A stretch of DNA of 64,000 nt from UBA2779 sp965232165 (GCA_965232165.1 CBDDOY010000002.1:1222385-1286384); one strand, 5' to 3'. Counted from the first letter of the stretch, positions 43,162-53,151 are shown. Program-made: numbers and translations. Notes: generated from the sequence alone by a model not told the origin.

Positions 43162-43632
43162 CTATTCAAAAATGGTAGAAAGGGCGGCGGCGACACCATC
43201 GCCAGTATCATCAATGTGGTACACATGGGTTGAACCGCTTGTAGCAGCATTGCTACTGAAATAGTTTTTGCTGGCAACTGCAATAAGCTTGGATTTGTTC
43301 TCGCGCGTTCTTATTGACGAAAAGTGAAGATCAGAAGTATGAGCGGAGACCCGGGGAAATAGTCCATTATCTACTGTATTCTCAACGTTAGCATGAGTAA
43401 TGCTGTTGATATTTAAATTTATAGACGATCTTGCTTCAAGCTCCCCAAAAACCATCAAAAAAGGTTCATCTTTTTTCACGGTAAAAACAGTGCTGGGATC
43501 CAGCATGTTGTAGTAAGGTTTTCCGCCCGTATCGCTTGCGGTCAGCGTGGAAGGGGGGGCGGCATCGGTGATGAAGTCCAGCAGGGTAAGGACAGTATCG
43601 CCGCTCTGGAGGGGACAAGCCCTATGTAACAC
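43162..43632 (-). CDS. Hypothetical protein, probably a C-terminal fragment of a surface protein
   Basis: 156 codons, reading leftward. It has no signal or membrane segment and no domain I recognise; the end (SSNAATSGSTHVYHIDDTGD) and middle (ARSSINLNINSITHANVENT) read like a beta-rich extracellular protein. The start lacks a ribosome site, and the frame opens just downstream of lipA on the opposite strand. It is likely the broken tail of a larger gene. Confidence 0.45.
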   Translation of the reverse strand: MLHRACPLQSGDTVLTLLDFITDAAPPSTLTASDTGGKPYYNMLDPSTVFTVKKDEPFLMVFGELEARSSINLNINSITHANVENTVDNGLFPRVSAHTSDLHFSSIRTRENKSKLIAVASKNYFSSNAATSGSTHVYHIDDTGDGVAAALSTIFE

Positions 43633-43698
43633 TCGAAATCCCTGCTAAAGAAGCCCCAAAGAATTGTCCGGCTGCTTGAAAGAAGCTAACCTGTCTGT

Positions 43699-44601
43699 AT
43701 GCCGTCCTATATGAACAAGCCCGATTGGCTGAAAATCAAACTTGCCACCACTCATAACACATACGCCGTCCGTGACGACCTAAAAAACAAGGAATTGCAC
43801 ACGGTGTGCGAAGAGGCCCGCTGCCCCAATCTCCACGAATGCTGGAGCCAGCATCGAACGGCCGCATTTTTGATCCTCGGGAACATCTGTACCCGTGCCT
43901 GCCGTTTCTGTGCCGTTAAGACCGGCGCCCCAAGTCCGGCGGATCGATCAGAACCAGCAAGAATCGCAGAGTCTGTGGAGAGTCTCGGCATTTCCCATGC
44001 TGTGATTACCATGGTAACACGGGATGATCTTCCCGATGGCGGAGCCGGGCATCTTGCCGCTGTGGGCCGGGCGGTTCATACCCGCTTGCCGGAGACAACG
44101 GTGGAGTACCTTTCATCGGACTTGATGGGCAGCCCAAGGGCCATTGCCGCACTCGTCGAATCCCAGCCGGAAATACTCGGGCACAATGTAGAAACAGTTC
44201 GGCGCCTCACTCCCATCGTGCGATCTCGAAGCGACTATGACAGAACGTTGAAGTTCCTGCGGACAGTGTACGACATGGATAAGCAGTTAATAACTAAAAG
44301 CAGCGTCATGCTGGGACTAGGCGAGGAAGTCGATGAGGTTTTACAAACCCTGAACGACATATATGAGACAGGCTGCCGTCTTGTAAACATAGGGCAGTAC
44401 CTGCAGCCGACGAAGAAGAGTCTTCCCGTAAAGAAATACTGGCATCCTGATGAATTTGATGCTTTGCGCGAGAAGGCCATGGCGATGGGATTCATCCAGG
44501 TGCTGGCCGGCCCCCTTGTCCGTTCCAGTTATCATGCAGGTAACCTGTTCCAATCCGTGTTGAGTAAACGGGGGGGAGGGGGAGGGGTGAATGATGCCTA
44601 G
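43699..44601 (+). CDS. lipA: Lipoyl synthase
   Basis: 300 residues of a radical-SAM enzyme that inserts two sulfurs into protein-bound octanoyl groups to make lipoate. It shows the auxiliary cluster CEEARCPNLHEC (C-x4-C-x5-C), the radical-SAM CTRACRFCAVKTG, and SHAVITMVTRDDLPDGGAGH, GHNVETVRRL, KSSVMLGLGEE, NIGQYLQPTKKSLPVKKYW and the conserved C-terminal Ser/Arg (AGPLVRSSYHAG). Length is standard. Its stop region overlaps apbE by 11 bases. The other lipoate enzymes are not in this window. Confidence 0.97.
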   Translation: MPSYMNKPDWLKIKLATTHNTYAVRDDLKNKELHTVCEEARCPNLHECWSQHRTAAFLILGNICTRACRFCAVKTGAPSPADRSEPARIAESVESLGISHAVITMVTRDDLPDGGAGHLAAVGRAVHTRLPETTVEYLSSDLMGSPRAIAALVESQPEILGHNVETVRRLTPIVRSRSDYDRTLKFLRTVYDMDKQLITKSSVMLGLGEEVDEVLQTLNDIYETGCRLVNIGQYLQPTKKSLPVKKYWHPDEFDALREKAMAMGFIQVLAGPLVRSSYHAGNLFQSVLSKRGGGGGVNDA

Positions 44602-45637
44602 GCGCATTCCTTCATGGCTATTCACCCTTATTCTCGTTTTGACAGTAACGGGAATATACATGCTGCTCTTGAATCAGAGGACGGAGGATATAGAAGATAA
44701 TCAATTCCTGCTGGATACGGTGGTCTCCATTAAACTCTATCAAAACAGGGATAAGGCATTGCTGCAGTCCGCATTTGACTACATCGCAAAAATGGAAGGA
44801 GAGCTAAGCCGCTATCGGCCTCATAGTGAGATATCCAGGATCAACAACGCTCAAGCGCAGTCCTGGATGGAAGTATCCGAGAATACATTCCAAGTGCTCG
44901 AAACAGCTTTTGTCTATGCCGAGATATCCAAGGGGGTATTTGACCCTACTATAGGACCCTTGGTTGATATATGGGGAATCGGAGGTGAAAACCCTCAAAT
45001 TCCCAGCAATATCGAGATTGCACGGATTCTCCCCCTCATCGACTATAAGGCTGTTCAACTCAATTCCGAACGCAAAGCGGTAATGCTAATGCGGGAAGGG
45101 CTGCGGCTCGATATTGGCGGAATTGCAAAAGGCTGGATAGCCGATGAGATCGCAAACTACCTCCACGAGAATGGGGCAGGACATATCCTGATAAACCTCG
45201 GCGGCAATGTTCGTGTAATGGGGGGAAAGCCGGACGGAAAACCGTTTCGAATAGGAATGCAGGACCCCTTCGGCGAGCGGGGAAACTATTTAGGAGTATT
45301 CTCCCTGTCGGAGGGCTCAGTGGTCTCATCGGGCGTATATGAACGCTTCTTTGAGGCAGACGGCATACGTTATCATCACATATTGGATACAGAAACCGGT
45401 TATCCTGCGGATAATGGCCTTGCTGCCGTCACGGTTATCAGCCCCCGCTCCGTAGACGGCGATGCGCTTTCAACAACGCTTCTCGCCATGGGATTGGAAA
45501 TGGGGATTGAACTGGTCATGACATTTGATCATATAGAGGCGGTGTTCATCACAACAGAGGGTGATATTTTTATCACGCCCGATGCAGCTAGGATTTTTGA
45601 GCCCGCACACGAGGAATTATCGATACAAATCTATTGA
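44591..45637 (+). CDS. apbE: ApbE-family FAD:protein FMN transferase
   Basis: 348 residues. A membrane anchor (SWLFTLILVLTVTGIYMLLL) precedes the ApbE domain with FLLDTVVSIKLYQN, LSRYRPHSEISRIN, GVFDPTIGPLVDIWG, LDIGGIAKGWIADEI, INLGGNVRVMGG and YHHILDTETGYPADNG. The enzyme attaches FMN to flavoproteins such as Na+-NQR or Rnf subunits outside the membrane. None of those partners is in the window. An unusual G-rich run gives its ribosome site. It converges on the beta-barrel gene 11 bases away. Confidence 0.95.
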   Translation: MMPRRIPSWLFTLILVLTVTGIYMLLLNQRTEDIEDNQFLLDTVVSIKLYQNRDKALLQSAFDYIAKMEGELSRYRPHSEISRINNAQAQSWMEVSENTFQVLETAFVYAEISKGVFDPTIGPLVDIWGIGGENPQIPSNIEIARILPLIDYKAVQLNSERKAVMLMREGLRLDIGGIAKGWIADEIANYLHENGAGHILINLGGNVRVMGGKPDGKPFRIGMQDPFGERGNYLGVFSLSEGSVVSSGVYERFFEADGIRYHHILDTETGYPADNGLAAVTVISPRSVDGDALSTTLLAMGLEMGIELVMTFDHIEAVFITTEGDIFITPDAARIFEPAHEELSIQIY

Positions 45638-45648
45638 TGACGGACTGC

Positions 45649-46677
45649 TCAAAAATAAATGCCGGAGTAAAGAGTGAAGGAGAGCGGATTGTATTGTCTG
45701 CCTGAGTCGGTAAAGCCCCACCATTCAAACCGCGCACCGATGTGGAAAAACTCAAATCTCCAAGTTCCATCCACCCTGTAGTATACGGTCTCAAGCAATT
45801 CCTCGCCGATTGAGCTATAGACTCGAATCCCGCCGCCAAATACGAGATTCTCCAAGCTTTCCACCTTAAGAAGATGGTAAAAAATTGGATCGGAAACCCA
45901 TAATCCGAAATAAAGCACGCCAGTATATCCTACCTGTTGTGTGCTCAATGTTTTAAGAGAGTGGAGAGAGCCGCCGAAATCAAGTCCAAGTTCAAGGCGT
46001 GACTGGTCTTCCTCCATTAGGAAACCCCTCAGGTTGATCCCTAAGTCCAGGGAGTTGAATAGGATGGCTGGATCACTGGGCCTCCATGAATATCCTGAAC
46101 TACGGAAATTTACCCCGAAACTACGGCCAAGGAATGGAAACCAGTAGCGAACTTCTGCGCCAAAGGATGAATAAACGAATGATTCCAACGATGTCCATGT
46201 ATTCACCAATTTGTCAACGGAACTGTCATGGGCAGCCAGCTTGAAACTCAATTCTCCTCTGAACTGATCTCTATATTGACTGTTATCGTCTTGCGCAGTG
46301 GATTCGTCCCGTTCGATAACGAACTTCGGCGTATTATCATCGATGATTCCATCTCCCGAATTCTGTGTTTCATTCTCTATTGTACCAGGCTGGCCTTTGC
46401 TCCAGGCGTTCTGAGCCTTATCCAGGGCCATCAGATCGATTATAGACGCTCTGTAGGATTCGATACGCGGATCATCAGAATCGATGGTTTTTGCATCATC
46501 CAAGGTTTGCAGGGCCTTTTCCCACTCACCTTTGGCGGCCAGGTTCAGGGAGAGAACGAGCAGTCGCTCCAGTTCAGGATTTGTTGTGTTTTCCATCGAT
46601 TCCTGCGCATGGATTCCGAACGAAAACACGCTCAGGAATGTGAAACAGAGAATGAGCGGGGATAACAGTTTTCTCAA
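45649..46677 (-). CDS. Outer-membrane beta-barrel protein with N-terminal TPR
   Basis: 342 residues: signal peptide (LILCFTFLSVFSFGIHAQ), one or two helical TPR-like repeats (LLVLSLNLAAKGEWEKALQT), a low-complexity acidic linker, then a beta-rich barrel (FGAEVRYWFPFLGRSFGVNF, LDLGINLRGFLMEE, TLYSGIYF end). The terminal Phe suits outer-membrane insertion. No family was recognised. It overlaps aat by 4 bp and thus shares the clpS-clpA-aat transcript. Confidence 0.75.
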   Translation of the reverse strand: MRKLLSPLILCFTFLSVFSFGIHAQESMENTTNPELERLLVLSLNLAAKGEWEKALQTLDDAKTIDSDDPRIESYRASIIDLMALDKAQNAWSKGQPGTIENETQNSGDGIIDDNTPKFVIERDESTAQDDNSQYRDQFRGELSFKLAAHDSSVDKLVNTWTSLESFVYSSFGAEVRYWFPFLGRSFGVNFRSSGYSWRPSDPAILFNSLDLGINLRGFLMEEDQSRLELGLDFGGSLHSLKTLSTQQVGYTGVLYFGLWVSDPIFYHLLKVESLENLVFGGGIRVYSSIGEELLETVYYRVDGTWRFEFFHIGARFEWWGFTDSGRQYNPLSFTLYSGIYF

Positions 46678-47396
46678 GGGCCATCCCTGCCAAGCAGTCT
46701 ATTCCACAGTGTCGAACAGGGGAAAGCCGGGAAAATCTCGGCCCATGTGCCGGCCTTTGTCTCTTTTTTCAATTCCCGTTGAAGCATGTCCAGAAAGGTC
46801 TCCCTAGCAATACTCACGGCGCCAAAGGATGCAAGATGCCGCGTTTTCTGTTGACAGTCGATCAATCCGAAATCGGCATCGATCAGAGTTCCGACGAGGG
46901 CCGTGAAGGTAATTTTTGACGCATCCCGCTCCACGAAGAACATAGACTCACCATAGAAACAGCCTCCGAGAGCAACACCGTATAAACCGCCGACGAGTCT
47001 TCCATCCTTCCATGCCTCCACAGAATGTGCATAGCCAAGATCATGGAGCCTGCAGTATGCCGCCGCCATATCTCTGGTAATCCAGGTTCCATCCTGGCCT
47101 GCCCTGTCCATTTTATTACAGCCCTGAATGACCTGGCTAAAGGCATGATCCACGGTGAGTTCTAAATCCCTCTTCTGAATTCGGCGCATTAGGCTCTTTG
47201 AAACATGTAAATCGGTCGGAAATAACACGAATCGCGGATCCAAGCTCCACCAAAGTATGGGTTCACCCTGCGAAAACCATGGGAATATGCCTTTTCGATA
47301 AGCCGCCAGGAGGGTTTCAGGGGAAAGATCGCCTCCTGCCATGATGAGATCCCCTTCAATCTCACACGGACTGGGAAAGTCTATACTGTTATGCAT
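46674..47396 (-). CDS. aat: Leucyl/phenylalanyl-tRNA-protein transferase
   Basis: 240 residues. It transfers Leu or Phe from tRNA to proteins with N-terminal Lys or Arg, marking them for ClpS/ClpAP. It carries the family blocks FPSPCEIEGDLIMAGGDLSP, LLAAYRKGIFPWFSQGEPIL, WWSLDPRFVLFP, GTWITRDMAAAYCRLHDLGY, AHSVEAWKDGRLVGGLYGVA, GCFYGESMFF and DCQQKTRHLASFGA. It follows clpA by two bases and sits in an operon with clpS and clpA. Length is normal. Confidence 0.97.
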   Translation of the reverse strand: MHNSIDFPSPCEIEGDLIMAGGDLSPETLLAAYRKGIFPWFSQGEPILWWSLDPRFVLFPTDLHVSKSLMRRIQKRDLELTVDHAFSQVIQGCNKMDRAGQDGTWITRDMAAAYCRLHDLGYAHSVEAWKDGRLVGGLYGVALGGCFYGESMFFVERDASKITFTALVGTLIDADFGLIDCQQKTRHLASFGAVSIARETFLDMLQRELKKETKAGTWAEIFPAFPCSTLWNRLLGRDGP

Positions 47397-47398
47397 TC

Positions 47399-49795
47399 TT
47401 AAACTGTGCGTATATGTATATCATTGTTTTCGACATCGGCTATGGCTTCCCCTCCCGATACAAGGGAACCGAACAGCACCTCATCCACGAAGAAACCTTT
47501 GATTTTATCCTCAATGAGTCGTGCAATATTGCGAGCGCCAAATTCAGATGAATGCCCATTTTTGGCAATCCAGCGAATGGCTGCATCGGTAACACTCAAA
47601 GACACACCCTTGGGCTTCAACATCGCCTTAAACAGATTGAGTTCCTTGCGGACGATTTCTTCCACAATTTCAAGCCCTAAATGACCGAATTTGACCACCT
47701 TGTCCAGACGGTTACGGAATTCAGGGGAAAAGACTCGCTGAACCGAATCATCTAGCGCATCAAAACTCACCTCGCCCACACCGAATCCTAACTTCGTCCT
47801 GCCGATTTCCCGCGCACCCGCATTGGAGGTCATGATAATAATCACATTCCGAAAATCCGCCTTCCTTCCCATATTGTCGGTCAATGTCGAGTAATCCATC
47901 ATCTGCAGCAGTACGTTGAAAATCTCAGGATGGGCTTTTTCAATCTCATCAAGGAGCAAGACGGCATGAGGAGTCTTGCGTATGGAGTCAGTCAATATGC
48001 CCCCATCGTCATATCCGACATACCCCGGCGGTGAGCCGATAAGTCTGCTGACGGTGTGCTTCTCCTGGTATTCACTCATGTCAAACCTGTGCAGGGAGAT
48101 TCCCAGCTCATCGGCAAGGTTCCGCGCCAACTCTGTTTTGCCCACCCCGGTGGGGCCTACGAAGAGGAAGGATGCCACCGGCTTATCCGGCTTACGAAAG
48201 CCGGCACGTGAGCGTTTGATGGCCTCAGCCACGGCTTCAACCGCTTCGTCCTGCCCAAAAATCTTGGCTCTGAGTGTTTCAGATAGATGACGCAGTCTGT
48301 CCGTTTCGCCGGTGCTGATGGATTTCTCCGGTATTCGGGCCATTCTTGCCAATACCTTCTCGATGTCCTTGGTTTCAATCGAGGGGATGGCCGGCTGCAC
48401 TGTGGAAACATCACCTTTCGGCCCGATGAATGGATTTTCATCCGCAGTCTCAATGCGGCCCTCATCAATTGGCCTGTCTTCTTGGATTTCCTGTGCCGCC
48501 CGTGAACGAGGTATTGACTTTGTGCCGGTTGAATCGGAACGGGATAGAGATTCCATCTGAAGACGCTTCCATGCGCCTGCCTCATCCATGAGATCAATCG
48601 CCTTATCTGGAAGATGTTTCTCGTTTAGAAACTGATCTGATAGATCGACGGCGGCCCTCAATGCTTCATCATCATAGGACACCCCATGATGGATCTCATA
48701 AACCCCGCGAAGGCCAAGAAGTATGCGATATGTTTCTTCCCTCGTGGTTTCTGGTACTTCTATGCGCTGGAAGCGGCGGGCTAAGGCATGGTCCTTCTCG
48801 AAGAATTTCTTAAATTCGCTATGAGTCGTTGATCCGATGCACCGCAGCTTCCCCGACATCAGAGCGGGTTTGAGAAGATTGGACGCATCCATACTGCCGC
48901 CGGACGTGGCTCCGGCTCCGATCACCGTGTGTATCTCATCGATGAAGAGTATTATGTTTCCTCTCTTCTCGACTTCCTGAAGGACTTTTTTGATCCGCTC
49001 TTCAAAATCACCTCGGTAGCGGGTTCCCGCCAGCAGAGATCCCATGTCCAGCGACCATATTCTGAATTCCTGAAGAAAGCGGGGGGCATCCCCATCGACG
49101 ATGCGGCGGGCCAGCCCCTCTGTAATCGCCGTCTTACCCACACCTGGATCCCCGACATGAACAGGATTATTCTTCAACCGGCGGCTCAATACCTGCAATG
49201 TCCTCTCCATGATGTCTTCACGGCCTATAAGCTGCTCCAACTCGCCCGATTCGGCCCTGGCGGTAAGATCGACGGCATACGACTTCAGGACGCTGGACAC
49301 CTGTTTTCTAGAGCTTCCTTCTTGGGGAGATTCCCTAAAACCGTCCTCATCGCAACTTTCATCCTCATCCTGTTCAACACTTGAATGGGACACCACCTCC
49401 AGCAGTCTTATGCGTCTTATTCCCGCTTCCCTCATGTAATAAGACGCATGGAGGTCTTCAAGATCGTAAATAGCGACCAGCAGGTCGTCCGAGGTTATTT
49501 CCCCCTTCTCGGCGAAAGCTGTATGACCAATCACACGGGCTATCGTAGACTGCACACCCTGGGTGTAAACCGGCTCGACGTTTTGCACTTTCACTAAATG
49601 CCTGTCGAAATAACCCTCAATGGACTTCCTGATATCATCGGGATCCGCTTCACACTCGCGAACAACAAAACGTGGCCGATCAAATTTTAGAGAAACATAA
49701 AGCAGGTGCTCTGGTGTGATTAATTCGTGTTCATTGATTTTTGCCTCTGCATAGGCTTCATTGATAATCGATTGGACTTCTGCGGTCAAATTCAT
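47399..49795 (-). CDS. clpA: ATP-dependent Clp protease ATP-binding subunit ClpA
   Basis: 798 residues of a Hsp100 unfoldase. The N-terminal domain (to about residue 150) is followed by two AAA+ domains: the first has KNNPVHVGDPGVGKTAI and IILFIDEIHTVIGAG, the second has FLFVGPTGVGKTELARNLA and AVLLLDEIEKAHPEIFNVLL with STLTDNMGRKADFRN and TSNAGA. Between the AAA domains is an acidic, low-complexity insert (about 440-475). It feeds ClpP, which is not encoded here. The gene follows clpS closely, as in many bacteria. Confidence 0.96.
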   Translation of the reverse strand: MNLTAEVQSIINEAYAEAKINEHELITPEHLLYVSLKFDRPRFVVRECEADPDDIRKSIEGYFDRHLVKVQNVEPVYTQGVQSTIARVIGHTAFAEKGEITSDDLLVAIYDLEDLHASYYMREAGIRRIRLLEVVSHSSVEQDEDESCDEDGFRESPQEGSSRKQVSSVLKSYAVDLTARAESGELEQLIGREDIMERTLQVLSRRLKNNPVHVGDPGVGKTAITEGLARRIVDGDAPRFLQEFRIWSLDMGSLLAGTRYRGDFEERIKKVLQEVEKRGNIILFIDEIHTVIGAGATSGGSMDASNLLKPALMSGKLRCIGSTTHSEFKKFFEKDHALARRFQRIEVPETTREETYRILLGLRGVYEIHHGVSYDDEALRAAVDLSDQFLNEKHLPDKAIDLMDEAGAWKRLQMESLSRSDSTGTKSIPRSRAAQEIQEDRPIDEGRIETADENPFIGPKGDVSTVQPAIPSIETKDIEKVLARMARIPEKSISTGETDRLRHLSETLRAKIFGQDEAVEAVAEAIKRSRAGFRKPDKPVASFLFVGPTGVGKTELARNLADELGISLHRFDMSEYQEKHTVSRLIGSPPGYVGYDDGGILTDSIRKTPHAVLLLDEIEKAHPEIFNVLLQMMDYSTLTDNMGRKADFRNVIIIMTSNAGAREIGRTKLGFGVGEVSFDALDDSVQRVFSPEFRNRLDKVVKFGHLGLEIVEEIVRKELNLFKAMLKPKGVSLSVTDAAIRWIAKNGHSSEFGARNIARLIEDKIKGFFVDEVLFGSLVSGGEAIADVENNDIHIRTV

Positions 49796-49799
49796 GATT

Positions 49800-50252
49800 T
49801 TAAGCCTTCTCTAAACTGGCCCGGAGCGGAAATTCTCGCGCCTTGGCAATTCTTTCGACTTGTGCCGCCTTTGTCGAGCCGATGTCGTAGGGATAGATGC
49901 CCACTACCCCGCTCCCTCGATTGTGAATTTCCAGCATTATTCTAGTCGCTTCGACCGGAGGCTTGTGAAAGATGGACACCAGAACTTCCACGACGAAGTC
50001 CCGCGGCGTGTAGTCGTCGTTATGAATAACGACCCGCCACATGGCCGGTTCCTTGATTTCCTCACGGACATCTTCCAATAGATCGCCATCGTTTTGAAAA
50101 TCTGTCTTATTGGAACACTTCTCAGAACCGTCAGGGCGCATGCTCCTGGCAAGGCGATGGTGAAGCCCCGAATTCGCACTGTCCTTGAAAACTGCAAGTT
50201 CTTCCGCCAGCAATGCATGAAAAGTCAGTCTTGTAATAGGATCGTCTGTCAT
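49800..50252 (-). CDS. clpS: ClpS, N-degron adaptor of ClpAP
   Basis: 150 residues. The ClpS core occupies the C-terminal half: MWRVVIHNDDYTPRDFVVEV, VSIFHKPPVEATRIMLEIHN, GSGVVGIYPYDIGSTKAAQV. The NDDYT-type and M/LxxH motifs are those that hold N-terminal hydrophobic residues. The first about 65 residues are an unusual Asp/Glu-rich extension of unknown role; a start nearer the core would give a normal ClpS of about 100 residues. It delivers substrates to the ClpA encoded next to it. Confidence 0.93.
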   Translation of the reverse strand: MTDDPITRLTFHALLAEELAVFKDSANSGLHHRLARSMRPDGSEKCSNKTDFQNDGDLLEDVREEIKEPAMWRVVIHNDDYTPRDFVVEVLVSIFHKPPVEATRIMLEIHNRGSGVVGIYPYDIGSTKAAQVERIAKAREFPLRASLEKA

Positions 50253-50312
50253 ACCATATTGAATTTACGACTTCCGGAGGTTGAAATCAATGGTTTCTTC
50301 GCCTGATTTCAC

Positions 50313-52319
50313 TTATTGTAGCGGCGTAAAGGTTCCCGATTCGGCACGCCCGCTCTTGCTGTAGTAGATGGCCTCAACGGATACAGGCAGATAGTCCCGG
50401 CCAAAACCGCCCGAATGCGGGCTTTTCCAGCTTATCGTGTACCGGCCGGTCTTCTGCTGTCTCAACCTATCTATGATGACTCCGCTCCCTTCCGGCTGAA
50501 AAAGAAAGGAAGAATGGCCCTGTGTTTCTTCGGCTATATAATCAAGCTCTCGGCTCACAACATCCGAATCCGCATAAAGGGGATAGAATACAATGCCGTT
50601 ATTGGCCATCAGCCGTGCTGTTTCCGCCAATCCGAAAGTTTCAAAGGCGGCGGCCGCCGGTGGAGTACGAACGAACGCGATTACGGCCTTGTGGACCCGA
50701 TCCGGTGCGATTCGATTTGCCGCCAGCCGCAATGCTTCGTCCCATCGAATTTGTTTGGGGCCGGCTTCTGCGATAACGGCACGAAAAAAACCTTCGAATC
50801 CCTCCCCTTCTTGACTCTCATAGAGAAGGGGTTTTTCTGATGCCTTGACAAAGGCAAGCTTATCGCCTGTTGCCAGGGCGTTGTTCATATCCTCAACACC
50901 GCTCAGGAGCTTTCGCGATTCCTCGGCATCGCCGGAAGTATCGACCACGGCCGCAATCGAAACTGAGAAATCCTCAAAAGACTGCCAATCGATTCGAGGC
51001 TTGCCTATCGGAATTTCGCCATCAAAAACCCTGAAGTTCGTCTCATCAAGACCGGTGAGGGGATTTCCACGTCTATCCTTTACTGTAAGATCGACAAAAA
51101 TATCCGGAAAGGCATCGGCTCTTACCCTTTCCAAGCTTACTTCCAACCCATTATACAGACTAGAGAGGGGAATAAGCAGGTGAACCCGATTGCCGTTAAA
51201 ATCACATACCGCAAGATTCCCGTTGTCATCGGGAAATACCGAGGTTATCCGGTGTATGCCATCTCCCAGGGATGCCTTTAAGGACAGTTCTCCAGAATCC
51301 AGATCAACCTGCATGATATTCGCTCCATCGGCAATCAAGAGGAAGTCCTCGTATATGGCAAGCCCCTCCGGTTTATCCAGCCCGTCGGTCAGCAAAGGTC
51401 CAAGATAATTGCCGGATGAGTCAAAGACATCGACCCGAGCCCTCAACGAATCGGCGACATAGACCATATCATCCAGGCAAGCGATACCAGAAGGTCCTTG
51501 AAAACCCGTAAAACTCAAGATATGCGTGCCATCTATGCCCCATTTGGCAACACGCCGATTGCCCCAGTCACTGACATAGAAGAACTGCCCATCGGGTGAG
51601 AGCGCCATGAACTGTGGTCCGAGGAATTGGTTCATTCCTTTTCCGGTATCACCCCAGGTCTCCGCCCTGTACCCCTTTGTCAAACCCTTCAAGGTGATGA
51701 CGGCTAATCGATTGGCCTGGAACTCGCTGACCAGAAGCCTGTCATCGCCGAGAGGCAGGACATCAAAGGGGCGCAACAACCCTTCAATCCCCCCCTCATA
51801 GTACTCAACAAAAGCTCCATTTGCATCAATCTGAACGAGTTCTCCTCCAGAATAAGAGGTAACTATCAGTGCACCTGAGTTGTCACGCAGACTGCGTGCC
51901 GTGACCGGCTGTTGAAAATCCTGCACTAGGCCTCCTCCCCCCTGGAAGGTAGCCATTGGAATCCACTCATCATTCGCCCGCAAGCCGTCTTCTCCGGCAA
52001 TGCGGCGGCGAAGCCAGTCGGCACGATCCTTAAGGGCTAAAGAAGCCTCATTCTTTTCAATAAGTTCATCCCAAATTGCAAGTGCGGATACTTCCTCCCC
52101 AGATTTCCAATAGGCCCAGCCCAGCCATTCCTTGATTTTCGGATCAGCGGGATTCAGGGAATTAGCCCGCTCCATTGCCAATAACGACTTGCCCGGCAAG
52201 CCGTCATTGTAGGCGACAACTCCCCATCGCCACTCTATCAAGGACTGCATAGATTCGAAGCTGATCTCCTGAGCCCATAGTGGAGCGGTCAAAAAAAGGA
52301 AGAGCGAAAGAAACTTCAT
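50313..52319 (-). CDS. Secreted NHL/beta-propeller and VWA-like protein
   Basis: 668 residues from ATG 52319, which gives the signal peptide MKFLSLFLFLTAPLWA; the frame to 52535 lacks homology. A TPR-like N-terminal part (LLAMERANSLNPADPKIKEW) is followed by an NHL-type propeller (RPFDVLPLGDDRLLVSEFQA, GQFFYVSDWGNRRVAKWG, PSGIACLDDMVYVADSLRAR, PEGLAIYEDFLLIADG). A C-terminal region with a von Willebrand A-like pattern (VSIAAVVDTSGDAEESRKLL, FVRTPPAAAAF, ISWKSPHSGG) follows. It is a periplasmic or surface scaffold with unknown ligand. It follows a TPR gene. Confidence 0.8.
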   Translation of the reverse strand: MKFLSLFLFLTAPLWAQEISFESMQSLIEWRWGVVAYNDGLPGKSLLAMERANSLNPADPKIKEWLGWAYWKSGEEVSALAIWDELIEKNEASLALKDRADWLRRRIAGEDGLRANDEWIPMATFQGGGGLVQDFQQPVTARSLRDNSGALIVTSYSGGELVQIDANGAFVEYYEGGIEGLLRPFDVLPLGDDRLLVSEFQANRLAVITLKGLTKGYRAETWGDTGKGMNQFLGPQFMALSPDGQFFYVSDWGNRRVAKWGIDGTHILSFTGFQGPSGIACLDDMVYVADSLRARVDVFDSSGNYLGPLLTDGLDKPEGLAIYEDFLLIADGANIMQVDLDSGELSLKASLGDGIHRITSVFPDDNGNLAVCDFNGNRVHLLIPLSSLYNGLEVSLERVRADAFPDIFVDLTVKDRRGNPLTGLDETNFRVFDGEIPIGKPRIDWQSFEDFSVSIAAVVDTSGDAEESRKLLSGVEDMNNALATGDKLAFVKASEKPLLYESQEGEGFEGFFRAVIAEAGPKQIRWDEALRLAANRIAPDRVHKAVIAFVRTPPAAAAFETFGLAETARLMANNGIVFYPLYADSDVVSRELDYIAEETQGHSSFLFQPEGSGVIIDRLRQQKTGRYTISWKSPHSGGFGRDYLPVSVEAIYYSKSGRAESGTFTPLQ

Positions 52320-52467
52320 GACGGAGGTAGTATTGCCGGGTACGTTTAATAGACAAGTTCTGGCCCCCTGCTTAAACCCGTCTCCCGCTTCAGTGTTCCC
52401 AAAATGATCATTCAGCCAGGCCAGACTCCGCTTTTCCCTTCTTGAAATGAAGGCCGGTTTCCCGAAT

Positions 52468-53151
52468 TTATTCATTAGGGGCACGCTGCTCATGTAATCT
52501 GACCCTTTTAAGATGACCTGCAATGACTTTGTCATGGGGACAAGCTGTCAGCGCCTCTGCGAGATACTTCTCCGCCGCAGAGATATCACCGGCATGGAAT
52601 AGCGCCCACCCCAAGGAATCCTTATATGCGAAACTCTTAGGATTCTCTTCCACCGCCCGTCTGCATAGACTTACGGCGGTTCTTGAATCCTTTCCGGTAT
52701 CTGCCAATATATATCCAAGACCGTTGATCGCGTTCGCATTTTGCACATCCAGGCCAACCGCCTTTGTATAGCTCTCTATAGCATAATCCACATGCCCTTG
52801 ACACCACTGGCAGTATCCGAGAATCGCCCATGTCTGAGGAGACAGAACACCATCGTCAATAATGGCTTGAAGATACTTAACCGCTGCATCTGTATCATCT
52901 TTGCAGGCCAGCAGCCAGGCCAGAAGCATGCGCACCTGATAAAGCCTGATCAACTTGTCTTCATGATTGAGCACCTGTTTGAACAGCCTGATAGCCTCCG
53001 TGTCTTCCTGCAGTCTGACATGACACAGGCCCATGAAGTAGGCCAAATCTGTATCTTCAGCCGGATCAATTTCTTCACCCATAAATATTGTCAATGCTTC
53101 TGAATAATGCCCCTCCCGGTATAACAACAGGCCGTCATCCCGGACACCCAT
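52468..53151 (-). CDS. TPR-repeat protein
   Basis: 227 residues of about six helical tetratricopeptide repeats (GHYSEALTIFMGEEIDPAED, DTEAIRLFKQVLNHEDK, GHVDYAIESYTKAVGLDVQN, GDISAAEKYLAEALTACPHD). No signal peptide, so cytoplasmic. TPRs are protein-binding scaffolds. It precedes the NHL/VWA gene by about 150 bases and may share its transcript. Confidence 0.85.
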   Translation of the reverse strand: MGVRDDGLLLYREGHYSEALTIFMGEEIDPAEDTDLAYFMGLCHVRLQEDTEAIRLFKQVLNHEDKLIRLYQVRMLLAWLLACKDDTDAAVKYLQAIIDDGVLSPQTWAILGYCQWCQGHVDYAIESYTKAVGLDVQNANAINGLGYILADTGKDSRTAVSLCRRAVEENPKSFAYKDSLGWALFHAGDISAAEKYLAEALTACPHDKVIAGHLKRVRLHEQRAPNE

